Below are positions 23,758 through 34,671 of a stretch of DNA of 64,000 bases, piece by piece; within the stretch, counting starts at the first letter, position 1; the number at the start of each line of letters is the position of its first letter. Origin of the DNA: Henckelia pumila (lineage: Eukaryota; Streptophyta; Magnoliopsida; Lamiales; Gesneriaceae); contig NC_133120.1 of NCBI RefSeq assembly GCF_033568475.1, positions 88,120,151 to 88,184,150 of the forward strand, read 5' to 3'. The notes beneath the pieces are model-generated. The model was not told the DNA's origin, searched no databases, and saw nothing but the letters and a program-made list of their open reading frames with translations. Both the position numbers and the translations under genes were made by a program.

Positions 23758-25229
23758 TGTAGTGACCCTGCATGGAATCACCTACTAACTGACAACTAAT
23801 AGCATGCATTAAACTTAATACAGCAAAATACTTAACAGAGTAAAAACGTGCGGAAACATAATCCATAATTTACATATCATCTTAGTAAAAAAATCCAGGC
23901 TTAATACTGTAGTGGTACAACCAAATCGAAATTCTTAAAAGTAAACATTATACAGCTATAACGGATCCTGCTGTATAATAAACTCCTCAAGGCTCCTGCT
24001 CCCTAATCCTGCCTTGAACTACCAGCTCCGTCCATCCTGCGACCTGCCCCGTGGAATAGGGTGTCCAAGATAACAACTAGGACGTGAGCGCTAATGCCCA
24101 GTACATAGACATGAGTTAACATATGTATATAATGCATGCAACATGATGACTGACGAAGGGTCATCTGAAAAGTCATGCTCAGAACCGGCGCCACATGAGT
24201 GCTTTCACCGCACGGATCAACCTATGGGTGCAACCACACTCGTCTAGTACACCAGAGTAGACAGACATAAATGCCCCCGCCGTCGCGGTACTCTCAGTGA
24301 CAGACTATCGAGTATAGAGCTGAGCGGCTCTATAATCAGGTATAACAAGGTATAGGCTCAACGTGTATATGCACATGACATATGAGTATAGAAAGCGATA
24401 AATCATACATCATGCCATATAATAATGCAAAATAAATGCAACATATAAACATGTATACTCGCTGGCAATCTCAGTCAATGTGTACGTACCTCTAGGCTAG
24501 TTCAAGTAAAGTAGGATCCTAGGTTCCAAGCCTATATTCAAAAGTTCACCGTATCACTACATAAATTCTATAAGCCTTAACTAAGCTAATAGGTACTCCC
24601 AAAACTTAAATAGATTCCCGGACCATACCTTCGTCCGTCGATAGCCCTTTGAAGTCGTTAGTCCCGGATGACTATAACCACTCCTTGGTTATTCCAGAAC
24701 CTCTATTATAACCGATAGGGCCCTCAAGTGTATATCTCACACTATATAACTGTAGAAAGAAACTCGGGAATTCGTATTTAAAAATGAAATCGAACGAGCC
24801 CTATTTATAGGAAAATTTTCGGAGGAGTTCGGATCGTCCGTTCCAACTCACTGTCTGCATGCGAGACACGTCGAGTTCGGACCGTCCGAACGTCTCTTCG
24901 GGTCGTCCGAAGTGACCTAAATCCGACACTTGTCAAAACACCATGCTGAGTAATCCTGCTTGCTTGGCACAAGGGAGTTCGGGCCGTCCGAAGTCCTCTT
25001 CGGATCGTCCGAATGTGCCTTAACTCCGAAGTCAACAAGCTCACCTTCGGAGCCCCCGGTGATCAAGTTCGGGCCGTCCGAAGTCCTCTTCGGATCGTCC
25101 GAACTGGCTCAGATAATGAAATTTTGTTTCTTGCTTCTGAAGTCCGATTAAATCCCGGAATTGGTTAATTACCAACCCTTAATCATGTTTAACATATTAT
25201 TATCTTAAAATGAGTTCTGGGTTACTGCA
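23758..25229 (-). mobile_element. Solo LTR of the gypsy-2 family, inserted in reverse inside the gypsy-2 5' LTR
   Basis: A complete LTR of 1472 bases (TGTAGTGACC ... GGTTACTGCA on the plus strand) flanked by 5-base duplications GAGCC at 23753-23757 and 25230-25234. No internal sequence is present, so it is a solo LTR left by unequal recombination between the two LTRs of a full element. The host LTR is of the same family in opposite orientation. It contains a TATA box (complement of CTATTTATAG, 24801-24810). Confidence 0.92.
24828..25103. repeat. Array of near-palindromic 15-mers in the solo LTR
   Basis: Six good and two degenerate copies of TTCGGRYCGTCCGAA within about 275 bases, on the upstream side of the TATA box in LTR orientation, the same arrangement as in the otherwise different gypsy-1 LTR. 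Confidence 0.85.
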
Positions 25230-25807
25230 GAGCCGCTCAGCTCTTTACTCGATAGTCTGTCACTGAGAGTACCGCGATGGCGGGGGAATTTATGTCTGTA
25301 TACTCTGGTGTACTAGACGAGTGTGGTTGCATCCAGAGGTTGATCCGTGCGGTGGCAGCACTCATGTGGCGCCGGTTCTGAGCATGATTTTTTTCAGATG
25401 ACCCTGTACCAGTCATCATGTTGCATGCATTATATACATATGTTTACTCATGTCTATGTACTGGGCATTAGCGCTCACGTCCTAGTTGTTATCTTGGGCA
25501 CCCTATTCCATGGGGCAGGTCGCAGGATGGACGGAGCTGGTAGTTCAAGGCAGGACTAGGGAGCAGGAGCCTTGAGGATTTTATTATACAGCAGGAGTCG
25601 ATATAGCTGTATAATGTTTACTGTTTAAGATTTTCGATTTGGTTGTATCACTACAGATTTAAGCCTGGATTATGTTACTAAGTTGATATGTAAATTATGG
25701 TTATGTTTATGCATTTTTTACTTTGTTAAGTATTTTGCTGTATTAAGTTTAATGCATGCTATTAGTTGCCAATTAGTAGGTGATTCCATGCAGGGTCACT
25801 ACATTTT

Positions 25808-25819
25808 TGGTATCAGAGC
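25808..25819 (+). promoter_or_regulatory. Primer-binding site of gypsy-2 (initiator tRNA-Met type)
   Basis: TGGTATCAGAGC lies five bases downstream of the 5' LTR end. This is the standard complement to the 3' end of initiator tRNA-Met used by most plant gypsy and copia elements. Confidence 0.9.
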
Positions 25820-25912
25820 ATGCTTAGATTTTGGGATTAGGACTTGGGATTTAGTTTAGTCTTGAGTAATTCTTGCGCATTTGGGATTTTAATGTGCAAT
25901 TCTTTTCAGGAT

Positions 25913-27136
25913 ATGGCTGACGAGAGTCACGGTAGTGTTGGCCAGGGAGGTGGTCATCATCATCGTCACCATCATCATCATGATGATCATCATCGTCATC
26001 ATGAGGGTAGACATCTCTACTCTATCAATAAGTTCATGCAAGTAGGACCGAAACTCTTGGTGGGAGGCGAGAATCCTGAACAAGCTAGAAGCTGGATGTC
26101 TAAACTCGAGAGTACTTTCCGAGCTTTCGATTGCACTGAGGAGCAGAAATTGGAAGTTCTAGAATTTGTTCTAGAGGATCGAGCACGTTTTTGGTGGGAT
26201 GCCAAAGCTGCTCAGGCACGTACTGAGAGAGGACAGGTGACTTGGGGGGATTTCTGTCGGGAGTTCCAGAAATTGTATTTTCCTCCGGCTGTTCGCCAAG
26301 CACGATCGATGGAGTTGCTTACTTTGAGGCAAGGATCAATGACTATTGATCAATATCAGCAACGATTTCTTGATCTGCTACCTTTCAGTCCTCATATCAA
26401 TGAGAGTGATGCATCGAAGTATGATATCTTTCTACAAGGTTTGAACCAAGATATCTACTCTCAGGTTGTCGTCTGTGATGACCCGGTATCTTTTGAGACT
26501 TTGGTGAACCGTTGCCGTCTTGTGGAGACTAGCAACAGGCGTGCACAGCTGATGATGCCAGCACAGCCTAGTGGATCTTTTGAGCCTCGAGCTCAATCTG
26601 TTGTGCAATCTGGACCTACGTCTTCTTCTACTCCTATTACTTCATCTGGATCTCGTGGTTCACGAGGTATGTTCCGTTTTGGGAAGAAGAAGAAGAAGGA
26701 GGAATTTTGTAGCCATTGTGGAGGGAAGCATCCTGCAGCTTCATGTCGGAGAGCTACTGGTGCTTGTTATATTTGCGGTCAGCAGGGACATCTGCGGAGA
26801 GATTGTCCTCAGCGCATGAGTTCTGCTAGTGGATCGGGATCACAGGTTGGATCTCAGGCTTCTACTTTTCCACGTCATCAGCCAGCACCACAGAGTTCTT
26901 CTGGTTATCGTCCACAGACTCAAGGGCAGGTGTTTGCTCTGTCTCAGGAGCAGGCTTTAGAGGGAAGCGATCGCATGTTGGCAGGTACCTTTCTGTTATG
27001 TGGTATTCCTGCACTTGTATTAATTGATACTGGAGCATCGCATTCCTTTATTTCTAGTCGATTTGTTAAGAGACATAGATTACCTTATGTATCATTAGAT
27101 ATGAATTTAGATCTACTCCACTGGAGCAGGAGGTAG
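25913..27136 (+). pseudogene. Gypsy-2 gag and start of protease
   Basis: The Gag frame starts at the ATG at 25913 (MADESHGS), with an unusual His-rich tract (about residues 14-35: HHHRHHHHHDDHH). The capsid-like region follows (FRAFDCTEEQKLEVLEF; LTLRQGSMTIDQYQQRF), then CCHC zinc knuckles (CSHCGGKHPAASC, CYICGQQGHLRRDC) and the protease motif LIDTGASHSFIS. The frame ends early at 27136. The continuing polyprotein is in another frame from about 27110 on, so there is a small frameshifting indel just after the protease active site. Confidence 0.88.
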
Positions 27137-28662
27137 TAACTAAGCGTCTAGTGATGGGTTGTCTTCTGGAGTTTGAGGGTAATATGTTATCGGCTAATTT
27201 GATGATATTAGCGATGGCAGATTTTGATTGTATTTTGGAAATAGATATGCTGACTTTGTATCACGCTACTGTGGATTTTTATCAGCGTCTGGTACAGTTT
27301 CATCCGGTTGAGGGTGATAGCTGGTATTTTTATGGTGAGGGTGCGCGACCTCCGATGCCACTTGTTTCGGCTCTGAAGGCATGTCATGTCTTGGAGTCAG
27401 GTGGGGAGGGCTACCTCATCTATGCAGTTGATATGTCCACGAGTAGTACGGGTATTGATCAGTTACCGGTTGTCAGCGAGTTTTCTGATGTATTCCCTGA
27501 TGAGATTCCTGGTTTTCCTCCGGTGCGAGAGGTTGAATTTGGTATTGATTTAGTACCAGGAACTACGCCTATATCCCGAGCACCTTATCGTCTGGCACCG
27601 TCAGAGATGAGGAAATTGAAACAGCAGTTACAGGATCTGCTTGATAAGGGATATATTCGTCCGAGTGTTTCTCCGTGGGGAGCACCTGTTTTGTTCGTCA
27701 AGAAGAAAGATGGATCGATGCGATTATGTATTGATTACAGGCAGTTGAATCGTGTCACCATCAAGAATAAGTATCCTTTACCACGGATTGATGATCTGTT
27801 CGACCAACTACAGGGTACTTCTGTTTACTCGAAGATAGATTTGAGATCTGGATACCATCAGATGCGGGTACGAGACTCAGATATATCTACGACTGCTTTT
27901 AGGACCAGATACGGGCATTATGAATTTCTGGTGATGCCATTCGGTTTAACGAATGCACCGGCAGTCTTTATGAATCTGATGAATCAAGTATTTCGAGAAT
28001 ATCTGGATAGATTTGTCATCGTCTTCATTGATGATATTCTTGTCTATTCTCATGACAAGGATAAGCATGCACAACATCTAAGGATTATTTTGCAGACGTT
28101 ACGAGATAAGCAGTTGTATGCGAAATTGAGCAAGTGTGAATTTTGGCTTGATCGAGTAGTGTTTCTCGGTCATGTAATTTCTAGTGAAGGAATATATGTT
28201 GATCCAAGTAAGATAGAGGCAGTGCTGAACTGGTCTCGACCGACGACGGTTGCAGAGATTCGTAGTTTCTTGGGTCTAGCTGGATATTACCGTCGGTTCA
28301 TCGAGAATTTTTCACAGTTGGCCAGGCCTTTGACACAGCTTACTCGGAAAAATGTTGCCTTCATATGGTCCTCGGATTGTGAGGAGTCATTTCACGAGCT
28401 GCGTGGACGTCTTACTACTGCACCTGTGTTAGCTCTACCTTCTGGATCAGGAGGTTATGTTGTTTATACTGATGCCTCTGGTCAGGGGTTAGGATGTGTT
28501 CTGACACAGCATGAAAATGTTATTGTCTATGCTTCTTGACAGTTGAAGACGCATGAGAGTAATTATCCAGTACATGATCTCGAGTTAGCCGCCATTGTAT
28601 TTGCGCTCAAGATTTGGAGGCATTATCTTTATGACGAGAAATTTGAGATATTCACGGATCAT
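27110..28662 (+). pseudogene. Gypsy-2 reverse transcriptase and RNase H (5' part)
   Basis: Continuation of the polyprotein: protease C-terminal part, then reverse transcriptase with [21 protein letters not shown], the FIDDIL catalytic motif ([10 protein letters not shown]), the connection and RNase H start ([15 protein letters not shown]). An in-frame TGA at 28537-28539 stands where gypsy-1 has an Arg codon (AGA) and where related elements carry RQLK, so a CGA to TGA change is likely. The frame is then cut at 28662 by CACTA-A and resumes at 34669. Confidence 0.9.
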
Positions 28663-28679
28663 CACTACAAGAAAAACGG

Positions 28680-29010
28680 CAAACGACAACGCTTTTTCCG
28701 CATTGTTATTGTCACGAAAAAGCGTTGTCGTAGCCAGTGTTGTGAAAGACCGCGGTCAAAGACAACGCGAAAAAAGCGTTGTTGTTTTGAGCAAAAACAA
28801 CGCATAAAAAGCGTTGTGATATTTGAAAAAGACAACGCTTTTTTCGCGTTGTCTTTTTTAGCAACGACAACGGTTTTTATGCGTTATCTTTGAGGGAACT
28901 TTTTACAACACGGCCATTTACAACGCTTTTTCACAACGTTTTTAAAAGCGTTGTGCTTTGAAAAGACAACGCTTAAACCACATACGACAACGTTTAAAAA
29001 GCGTTGTCTT
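28680..29010. repeat. Left subterminal repeat array of CACTA-A
   Basis: More than ten copies of ACAACGCTTTT-like words in both orientations, several paired as inverted repeats (GACAACGCTTTT facing AAAAGCGTTGTC). In CACTA elements such repeats are binding sites for the element's DNA-binding protein (family knowledge from En/Spm). Confidence 0.85.
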
Positions 29011-31600
29011 TTCTCAAATAAAAAACAAAAAAAATAAAATTTAATTCACAAATTTTCAATATTATAAATAACTCAATATTCAAAATTTTTGAAAATTAAA
29101 TCTAATATACAATATTTTAATATTATAAATCATTCAAATATAACAAAAATCAATCAAAAATAACAAATAATCGAATTCTTCATGTTCATCTCATCCATGT
29201 GCGCTATGCTTTCTGCCTCAAACCGGTTTCGACGATCAGGTAAAGGGCTTGGGGGGAGCCATGGTTGTTTGAAGAAAGAATTCTTCAAACTATAACAAGG
29301 CCTAAGAATCCTGCAAGAAATTAGCCATGAGATAATTTTATCAGCTGAAACTTGAAGCAAAATCAGTTGCACAAGCTCTGCGAAAAATTTCCAACATAGA
29401 AATGTTACATGTGATTGCTCTATAAACTTCCAGTACCAAACTTTGTCATATTCCAACTTTAAATTTCATCATTTTTTCATAAATTTTTCAGACTAGACTT
29501 ACAATTTAGGAAACTATAAACATAAAAATAGATGAAGATCGGTACCGCTGGTCTGGGACTATCCCAGAATCATGTCAGCAAAATTAACGAATTAGCAAAA
29601 AATTACCACATCATAAACAAAAACAAAAACAAGAAAAGCGAGAAGAATCAAGAATTAACGAATCTTGATTTCATGGAACCACAATGTACAGTATGAAAAA
29701 CGTTGAAGGATTTAGCAGAAATCAGATTTCATCGAAAGAAAATCTACAAGAGCTCGAGGCAAATGAACAATCTTACCCAGCGTCGAACCAACTATGGAAA
29801 CAAAATTTGTTTCTTAACCTTCAAATTGTATAAAGAAAACATATATGGAAAATAAATTAAATTCATCCTCACTTTCATTCTCAATACAACAAGGACTGAT
29901 AAATCGAGTTTAGTTAACCCGTAAACCTACAGTTTTCTATACAAACTGTCACTCTTCTACCAAAATCACAATATTTTCTCACAAAAAACCAGATCATACA
30001 GTTCAAAAGGCTGCCAAAAAGGCAAGAAAACACCCAAATATTTTTCATATATTTGTTCCCACTGCTCAAGGTACAATATCAAGGTTCTGTTTTGGCTTAT
30101 CAAAATTTGAATTTTACTTTTCCAGAACAAACCGCAATTTCTTGCCCTATGAGCCAAAAACAAGAGAACATTATAACGTCACAAAATAGGCGCTCAAGCA
30201 AAATACAAGAGAACATCATAACGTCAGAGAAAATAGGCGGTTGAGTTCAAAATAAACACCAGTACATTAAATTGAAACAAATCGGTAGCCAGGTTGCAAG
30301 AGAACTCACCCTTCGGTGTAATCAGACTGGAGTAAGTCAAGATACATATCCCATATGTTTCCAATCACCTGAACGAAAGTTTTTCAAGAAAATCAACACT
30401 TTGAACCACAATAATTAAGCATCAACAAATCTAAACAAAGGATTGAAAATTTGAAACCTTTCCACATGTGAAACAATGAACATGTATAATCCTCCTACGT
30501 GCATCAAGATTCAAACTTTATCCTAAATGATCAAATTAAATACCTCTTCGAAATAATTTAAAATACAAACACTGTTTTCAAGAAAAAAACATAGCAAGCA
30601 TTCTAATTTAAAGCAAAACTGACAGCAAATTCCCAAGAAATCATCACGAAAATTAAAAACAAGGTGACTGGTTTTGCTTTCTTCACCTCAGAACTTCTTA
30701 CCAATGCGCCTTTTCCCTGAAAATCAAAATGAAACTGGTAAGTATCATGTTTTTCTATATCCATGATAATCAAATCATCAAATCAACAGCAAACTGATGC
30801 GAATTGTGCTAAAAGATTGCTCGATTAGCATGTACCTGGTGACAACTGTGCACTCAAAGAAATGTGTTTGAAATATACAGAATTGGAAGCTCAGATGGCT
30901 AGGTACATTTCAATCCTTGAAGTTTCACATACAGCTCAGCTAGAGCACATACACATTTATTCGTCAAAGTTGGGATCGCTGTTGCATTTATGGTTCAATC
31001 AATTGAGAATACATGTCATAAGAATCATTTTATTTTTCTTTGTTACGTTTGTTGTCTCACATGGTAATTCCTAGCTAGTAACCAACCAAAAATTTAAATG
31101 AACTTCAGACTTGGTCAAACGGCTTTTCTCAATATTCATTCACATGCGTGGACCATTAGGGTGTTAAGTAGCCTCACGTAAATTTTCTTCCTATATTAGA
31201 TGTTAATGATGTTGATGTCCTTGTAATTATTCCAGAAACAAGTTAAGATAGCTGACTGATTAGTCACTAAACCATTTAAGTGAATTGTAATAAAAACTGA
31301 TTTACTATGGTCAAACATAATAATTAAGAAACCTGACTACGATAGCTGTAATTAAATAAAGTTTTATAAAAATTAATCAGACTAATAGCCGTGGTGTTAA
31401 AATATCGAAGAAGCTAAAGTTTTAGCAAAATTAACCAAATAATTATGCAAATACTAAACAAAATGTAAGCCACTAATGTCAGCATAAGAAATTTTGTAGC
31501 ACCCTTAACTTAAACTCATTTGAAAGCGTCTACTCTAGAAATTGCACGCAAAATAATATAACTGTATCTCAATGACAGTGTGATGCAATTTATAAGCAAA
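29011..31600. other. Interior of CACTA-A, AT-rich, no gene recognised
   Basis: Mostly AT-rich sequence. Minus-strand frames at 29154-29456 and 29966-30163 show no domain I know. Splice-like words occur, so this may be intron or untranslated sequence of captured genes, but I cannot tie it to one. Confidence 0.4.
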
Positions 31601-31694
31601 TACAAATAACTCATTTTTCATAAAGCTGAAGAAAAACAAAAAGAATTATGTATTGATGAAGAGGAAGTTGAATAAAGATAGTACTATTCATCAC

Positions 31695-32446
31695 CTGAAA
31701 TGTTCCGTAAGGACGAGGTTGTATTGAATCAAGAGCAGCCAATTGCTCAGGTAAAGAAGGATGTATCAGAATATTCTCAGAAGCTTCTTTTAATAAAGCT
31801 TCCTTTTTTGCCTCCATGATTTTCTTTTCTGCCTTAGTGTGAGTCTGAAAGTGAAAAATGAAATGCTGATATTTTTAGAAATTTAATAGCAAGAGCACAC
31901 TTAAACACTCAAACTATAATATTAAATTAGAGTGCAAAAATATTTAACTCGAATTTATAAAACTGACAGGACAAGGAGCTGGAATATGAATCACAAAATA
32001 GATGTTTTCAAACTATTTGCATCAATTAAGTAATACTATATAATGCACTTCAGTCCTCACATACTTGACCACTCAAACTACTTAAGTTTAGGAACAGAAA
32101 ATGGAAACTGGTGCACAGTATTATTCTCAGAAGGAACATAATTGCCATAAATAACTAAATATGCTACCTGCATACGAGTCACAAGAACCCATATTGGGTT
32201 CGTTATCAAAACATTTAGTGACCTGTGGCATAAAATGGCAATCATGTTAGGTGAAAAATAAGAGTAATCCTGAATGAGATTATATAGGACGTGAACACAG
32301 ATAAATAAACCAAATAATTTCTGAAAAACAATTCAAGTACCCATCAAGGACCGCAACAATAAGCCACGAAAGCATTCCTAGAGTGCCATCCCCGTGTCCT
32401 TTTCTTTTATTTTCTGCTACTATAGCCTTGGCTTTATTTTTGAAAA
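31695..32446 (-). pseudogene. Captured fragment of a peroxisomal NAD carrier gene (PXN-like, mitochondrial carrier family)
   Basis: Three consecutive minus-strand exons with intact GT-AG borders and compatible phases: 32446-32341, 32222-32168 and 31844-31695. They encode about 100 residues that follow the middle of plant PXN: FKNKAKA then GHGDGTLGML, next SLNVLITNPIWVLVTRMQ, then THTKAEKK and ending IQPRPYGTFQ. Family knowledge: PXN imports NAD into peroxisomes and has six membrane segments; TNPIWV-TRMQ covers part of the carrier signature region. Start, end and most of the protein are missing, so it is a fragment. Identification rests on recall of the family, not on a search. Confidence 0.75.
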
Positions 32447-33316
32447 CTGGTAAAACGAATAATAAACACCCTAGCAGCTTCACAAAGGAGATCATTAGTT
32501 AAAATGCAGGAAATATGGAATTTAATGAAATCCCGGGAAAGTATTTCATCTCAGAATGGAAAATCAGAATAAACACACTGGAATTGGCTAAATATTAGAG
32601 TCAAGGATTATATACCTCTTGTGCTGACATCTGCGCCACGCTTTCTGCCCAGCCCATGACCCCGAGCTCGAAGCTGGAATTAACTCATGTGAGATGTGAG
32701 TAAACAACAAGCATCAAGAGTAAGATGACTTTTTAAGAGAAATATTTAATGATATTAAATATAACACAGTAAAAAAACGCAAATGAAATGGAATAACATA
32801 TTTGTGCCTATCGATTGAACAAAACACTCAATTTGTCATTAACCAAATTTAAAAAAAAACCATACATTTAAATTAAATTAAAGTTGAACACACGCACGGG
32901 CACATTTTATAGAAAGCGATTCAATCCACTAACGAACCACTGGTGCATATTACAATATAGAATTGTAAATTGTAAAATTAAAACAATATAGAATGCAAAT
33001 TATTAGGTAGGAAAATGTGAGATTTGTAATTTGTAAGGGGATGTGGGTGACCAGTTTAGTTACACTATATATAAACATTTACACTATAACAAAGATAAGA
33101 TCGATGTCCACGGAATAGAGGCAAAAAAGATGATAAATCTTCTGACATATTTGCAAAATATATATATTTTTTCCTGTCTGAGATCGACCACTTCAGCAGC
33201 AAAAACATGAGCCAATCATGTATGTTCACCAAAATCCCACCCTTTTCACCAACAAACTTCTACTTTAAAAGGACCCAAAATATATATCATATTATTATTC
33301 TTTCATAATATATTAA

Positions 33317-33912
33317 TCACTCTTGTTCTACATCGTACACCACATCTTTCTCTAGTGAAGATATGGAACATCTCAATTTCTTATATACTTCAAACAGAGG
33401 GTCATCAAGAGTTGAACCGGAAATATCTCCTATGATCCGTGAAGCCGAGTTTATATCTCTTAAAGTCTCGAATGCAGACACAACCTGCACGTCTCTTTCA
33501 AAATTAGCATTCAATGAATCCATAGCAACGCTCACAACATAATTTCAAAGTATTTGGATACAGTGTTTAATTTCCAGTATTTCAGAGTTTTTGGAACACT
33601 CACGTGATCAGCAAGATCATTAGAATCTCGGAAAATAAACGGTCTTGTCGAAAGCATAAGAGTAAACATTCTTTGGCTAAAATCAGACCACATCGCTTCG
33701 CCCTTCATCCCTATTTCTTTCTGCCGCTTGAGCTTCTTCACAAATTCCAATAGGGCATCTTCACCTGCATTATTCCCATTCATGAGAGAGTGTAGTTGAA
33801 ACACTTAATAAAGATCAATACTGGGCAAATAACTTACATCTTTTCAAATGGCGATCCGTCAACATACCGAACGGTATATCCGGAACATCTAGCCCTGTCT
33901 CCATCAAAGCAT
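33317..33912 (-). pseudogene. Captured exons of an unrecognised gene
   Basis: Three minus-strand coding segments can be chained: about 33912-33837 (METGLDVPDIPFGML), 33768-33606 (MWSDFSQRMFTLML ... FRDSNDLADH) and about 33540-33317 (DINSASRIIGDISGS; ending DVVYDVEQE and a stop). The first two junctions look like GT-AG introns; the third acceptor is less clear. The text looks like conserved protein rather than chance frame (balanced composition, no repeats). I do not recognise the family. Same strand as the PXN-like exons, so one read-through transcript could contain both. Confidence 0.55.
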
Positions 33913-34409
33913 ACCTACAAACAAAACATAGTATTTTGCCTACCCACAACCTAGAAAAAAATACAAGTAAATTTAATTAAACCATGGACTACCCACCTAT
34001 AAATCTCCTGGCCACAGAATTTTCATGATATGCGCCACCTTGGGCACAGGCTTAGGATGAGCTCTAACCGAATTCTAGCTCCAATAACAAATTTCCGATG
34101 CCCATGGCAGCGAATCGACGACAAGAAATGGGTGGCTAGGGTTGGGTCTTGGTGGAATCGTGAGAGCACGAGAGACTCGTGAATGATTTTTCTTATCTTA
34201 AGATGGGCTTCTCAGAGCTCACTTGAAAAATCGTTGATGAATCGAGCAAGACCAGCAAAAATCGACATGGGAAAGCAGATTTTGATTTGAAAGAGAGAAA
34301 AAGGAAAAAGGGATCGGAGAAGGTGATCGAGAAGGGGTTTGGGGATTTTGGTGTTAAGGAGGTGTAATAATATTTATTTTAAGTTTTATTTTAAATAAAA
34401 ATAATATTT

Positions 34410-34655
34410 TTTTTACAACATTTTTTAAAAAATGTTGTTGTACATAGGAAAAAAAGCGTTCATAGACAACACTTTTAAAAGCGTTGTCTTTGACCTAAAA
34501 AAAAAGCTAATAGACAACGCGTTTTTAAAAAAACATTGTCTTTGATTAATAAAATATATATAACGACAACGCTTTTCACTAAAAGCGTTGTTTTTTAAAA
34601 AAAGACAACCCTTTTCACTAAAAGCGTTGTCTTTTAAGTGTTGTGTTTGTGCATT
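34410..34655. repeat. Right subterminal repeat array of CACTA-A
   Basis: Several copies of the same motif as the left end (GACAACGCTTTT and AAAAGCGTTGT), in both orientations, just inside the right terminal inverted repeat. Confidence 0.8.
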
Positions 34656-34671
34656 TTTGTTGTAGTGCATA

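Larger units (their letters stand above)
23450..25803 (+). mobile_element. Truncated 5' LTR of gypsy-2, split by a reversed solo LTR
   Basis: The LTR pieces 23450-23757 and 25235-25803 form one plus-strand LTR interrupted at GAGCC. It ends in GGGTCACTACA just before a perfect primer-binding site. Compared with the solo LTR inside it, it lacks its first roughly 600 bases (the U3 part with TATA box and palindrome array), so it should have no LTR promoter. The missing part and the missing piece of gypsy-1 lie side by side, so one deletion probably removed both. Confidence 0.85.
28663..34668. mobile_element. CACTA-A: non-autonomous CACTA (En/Spm-type) transposon carrying gene fragments
   Basis: A 6006-base element with CACTACAAGAAAA at the left and the complement of CACTACAACAAAA at the right, flanked by the 3-base duplication CAT (28660-28662 and 34669-34671). 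Excising it restores the RNase H frame of gypsy-2. Both ends hold dense arrays of a subterminal motif (ACAACGCTTTT and its complement). No transposase is visible, so it depends on a partner element. The interior contains exons of at least two host-type genes (see 31695-32446 and 33317-33912), all on the minus strand, which makes it a Pack-CACTA type element. Confidence 0.93.

Noticed and set aside
23758-25229. Full-length element rather than solo LTR
   Set aside because: No internal sequence lies between matching ends, and a single 5-base duplication flanks one LTR.
26571-26819. Leu-rich plus-strand frame within gypsy-2
   Set aside because: Out-of-frame shadow of gag; the gag frame shows zinc knuckles at the same place.
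28663-34668. Possibility that 28.7-34.7 kb is an intact host gene locus
   Set aside because: Canonical CACTA ends, a 3-base duplication and restoration of the gypsy-2 frame on excision show it is one transposon; the exons inside are partial.
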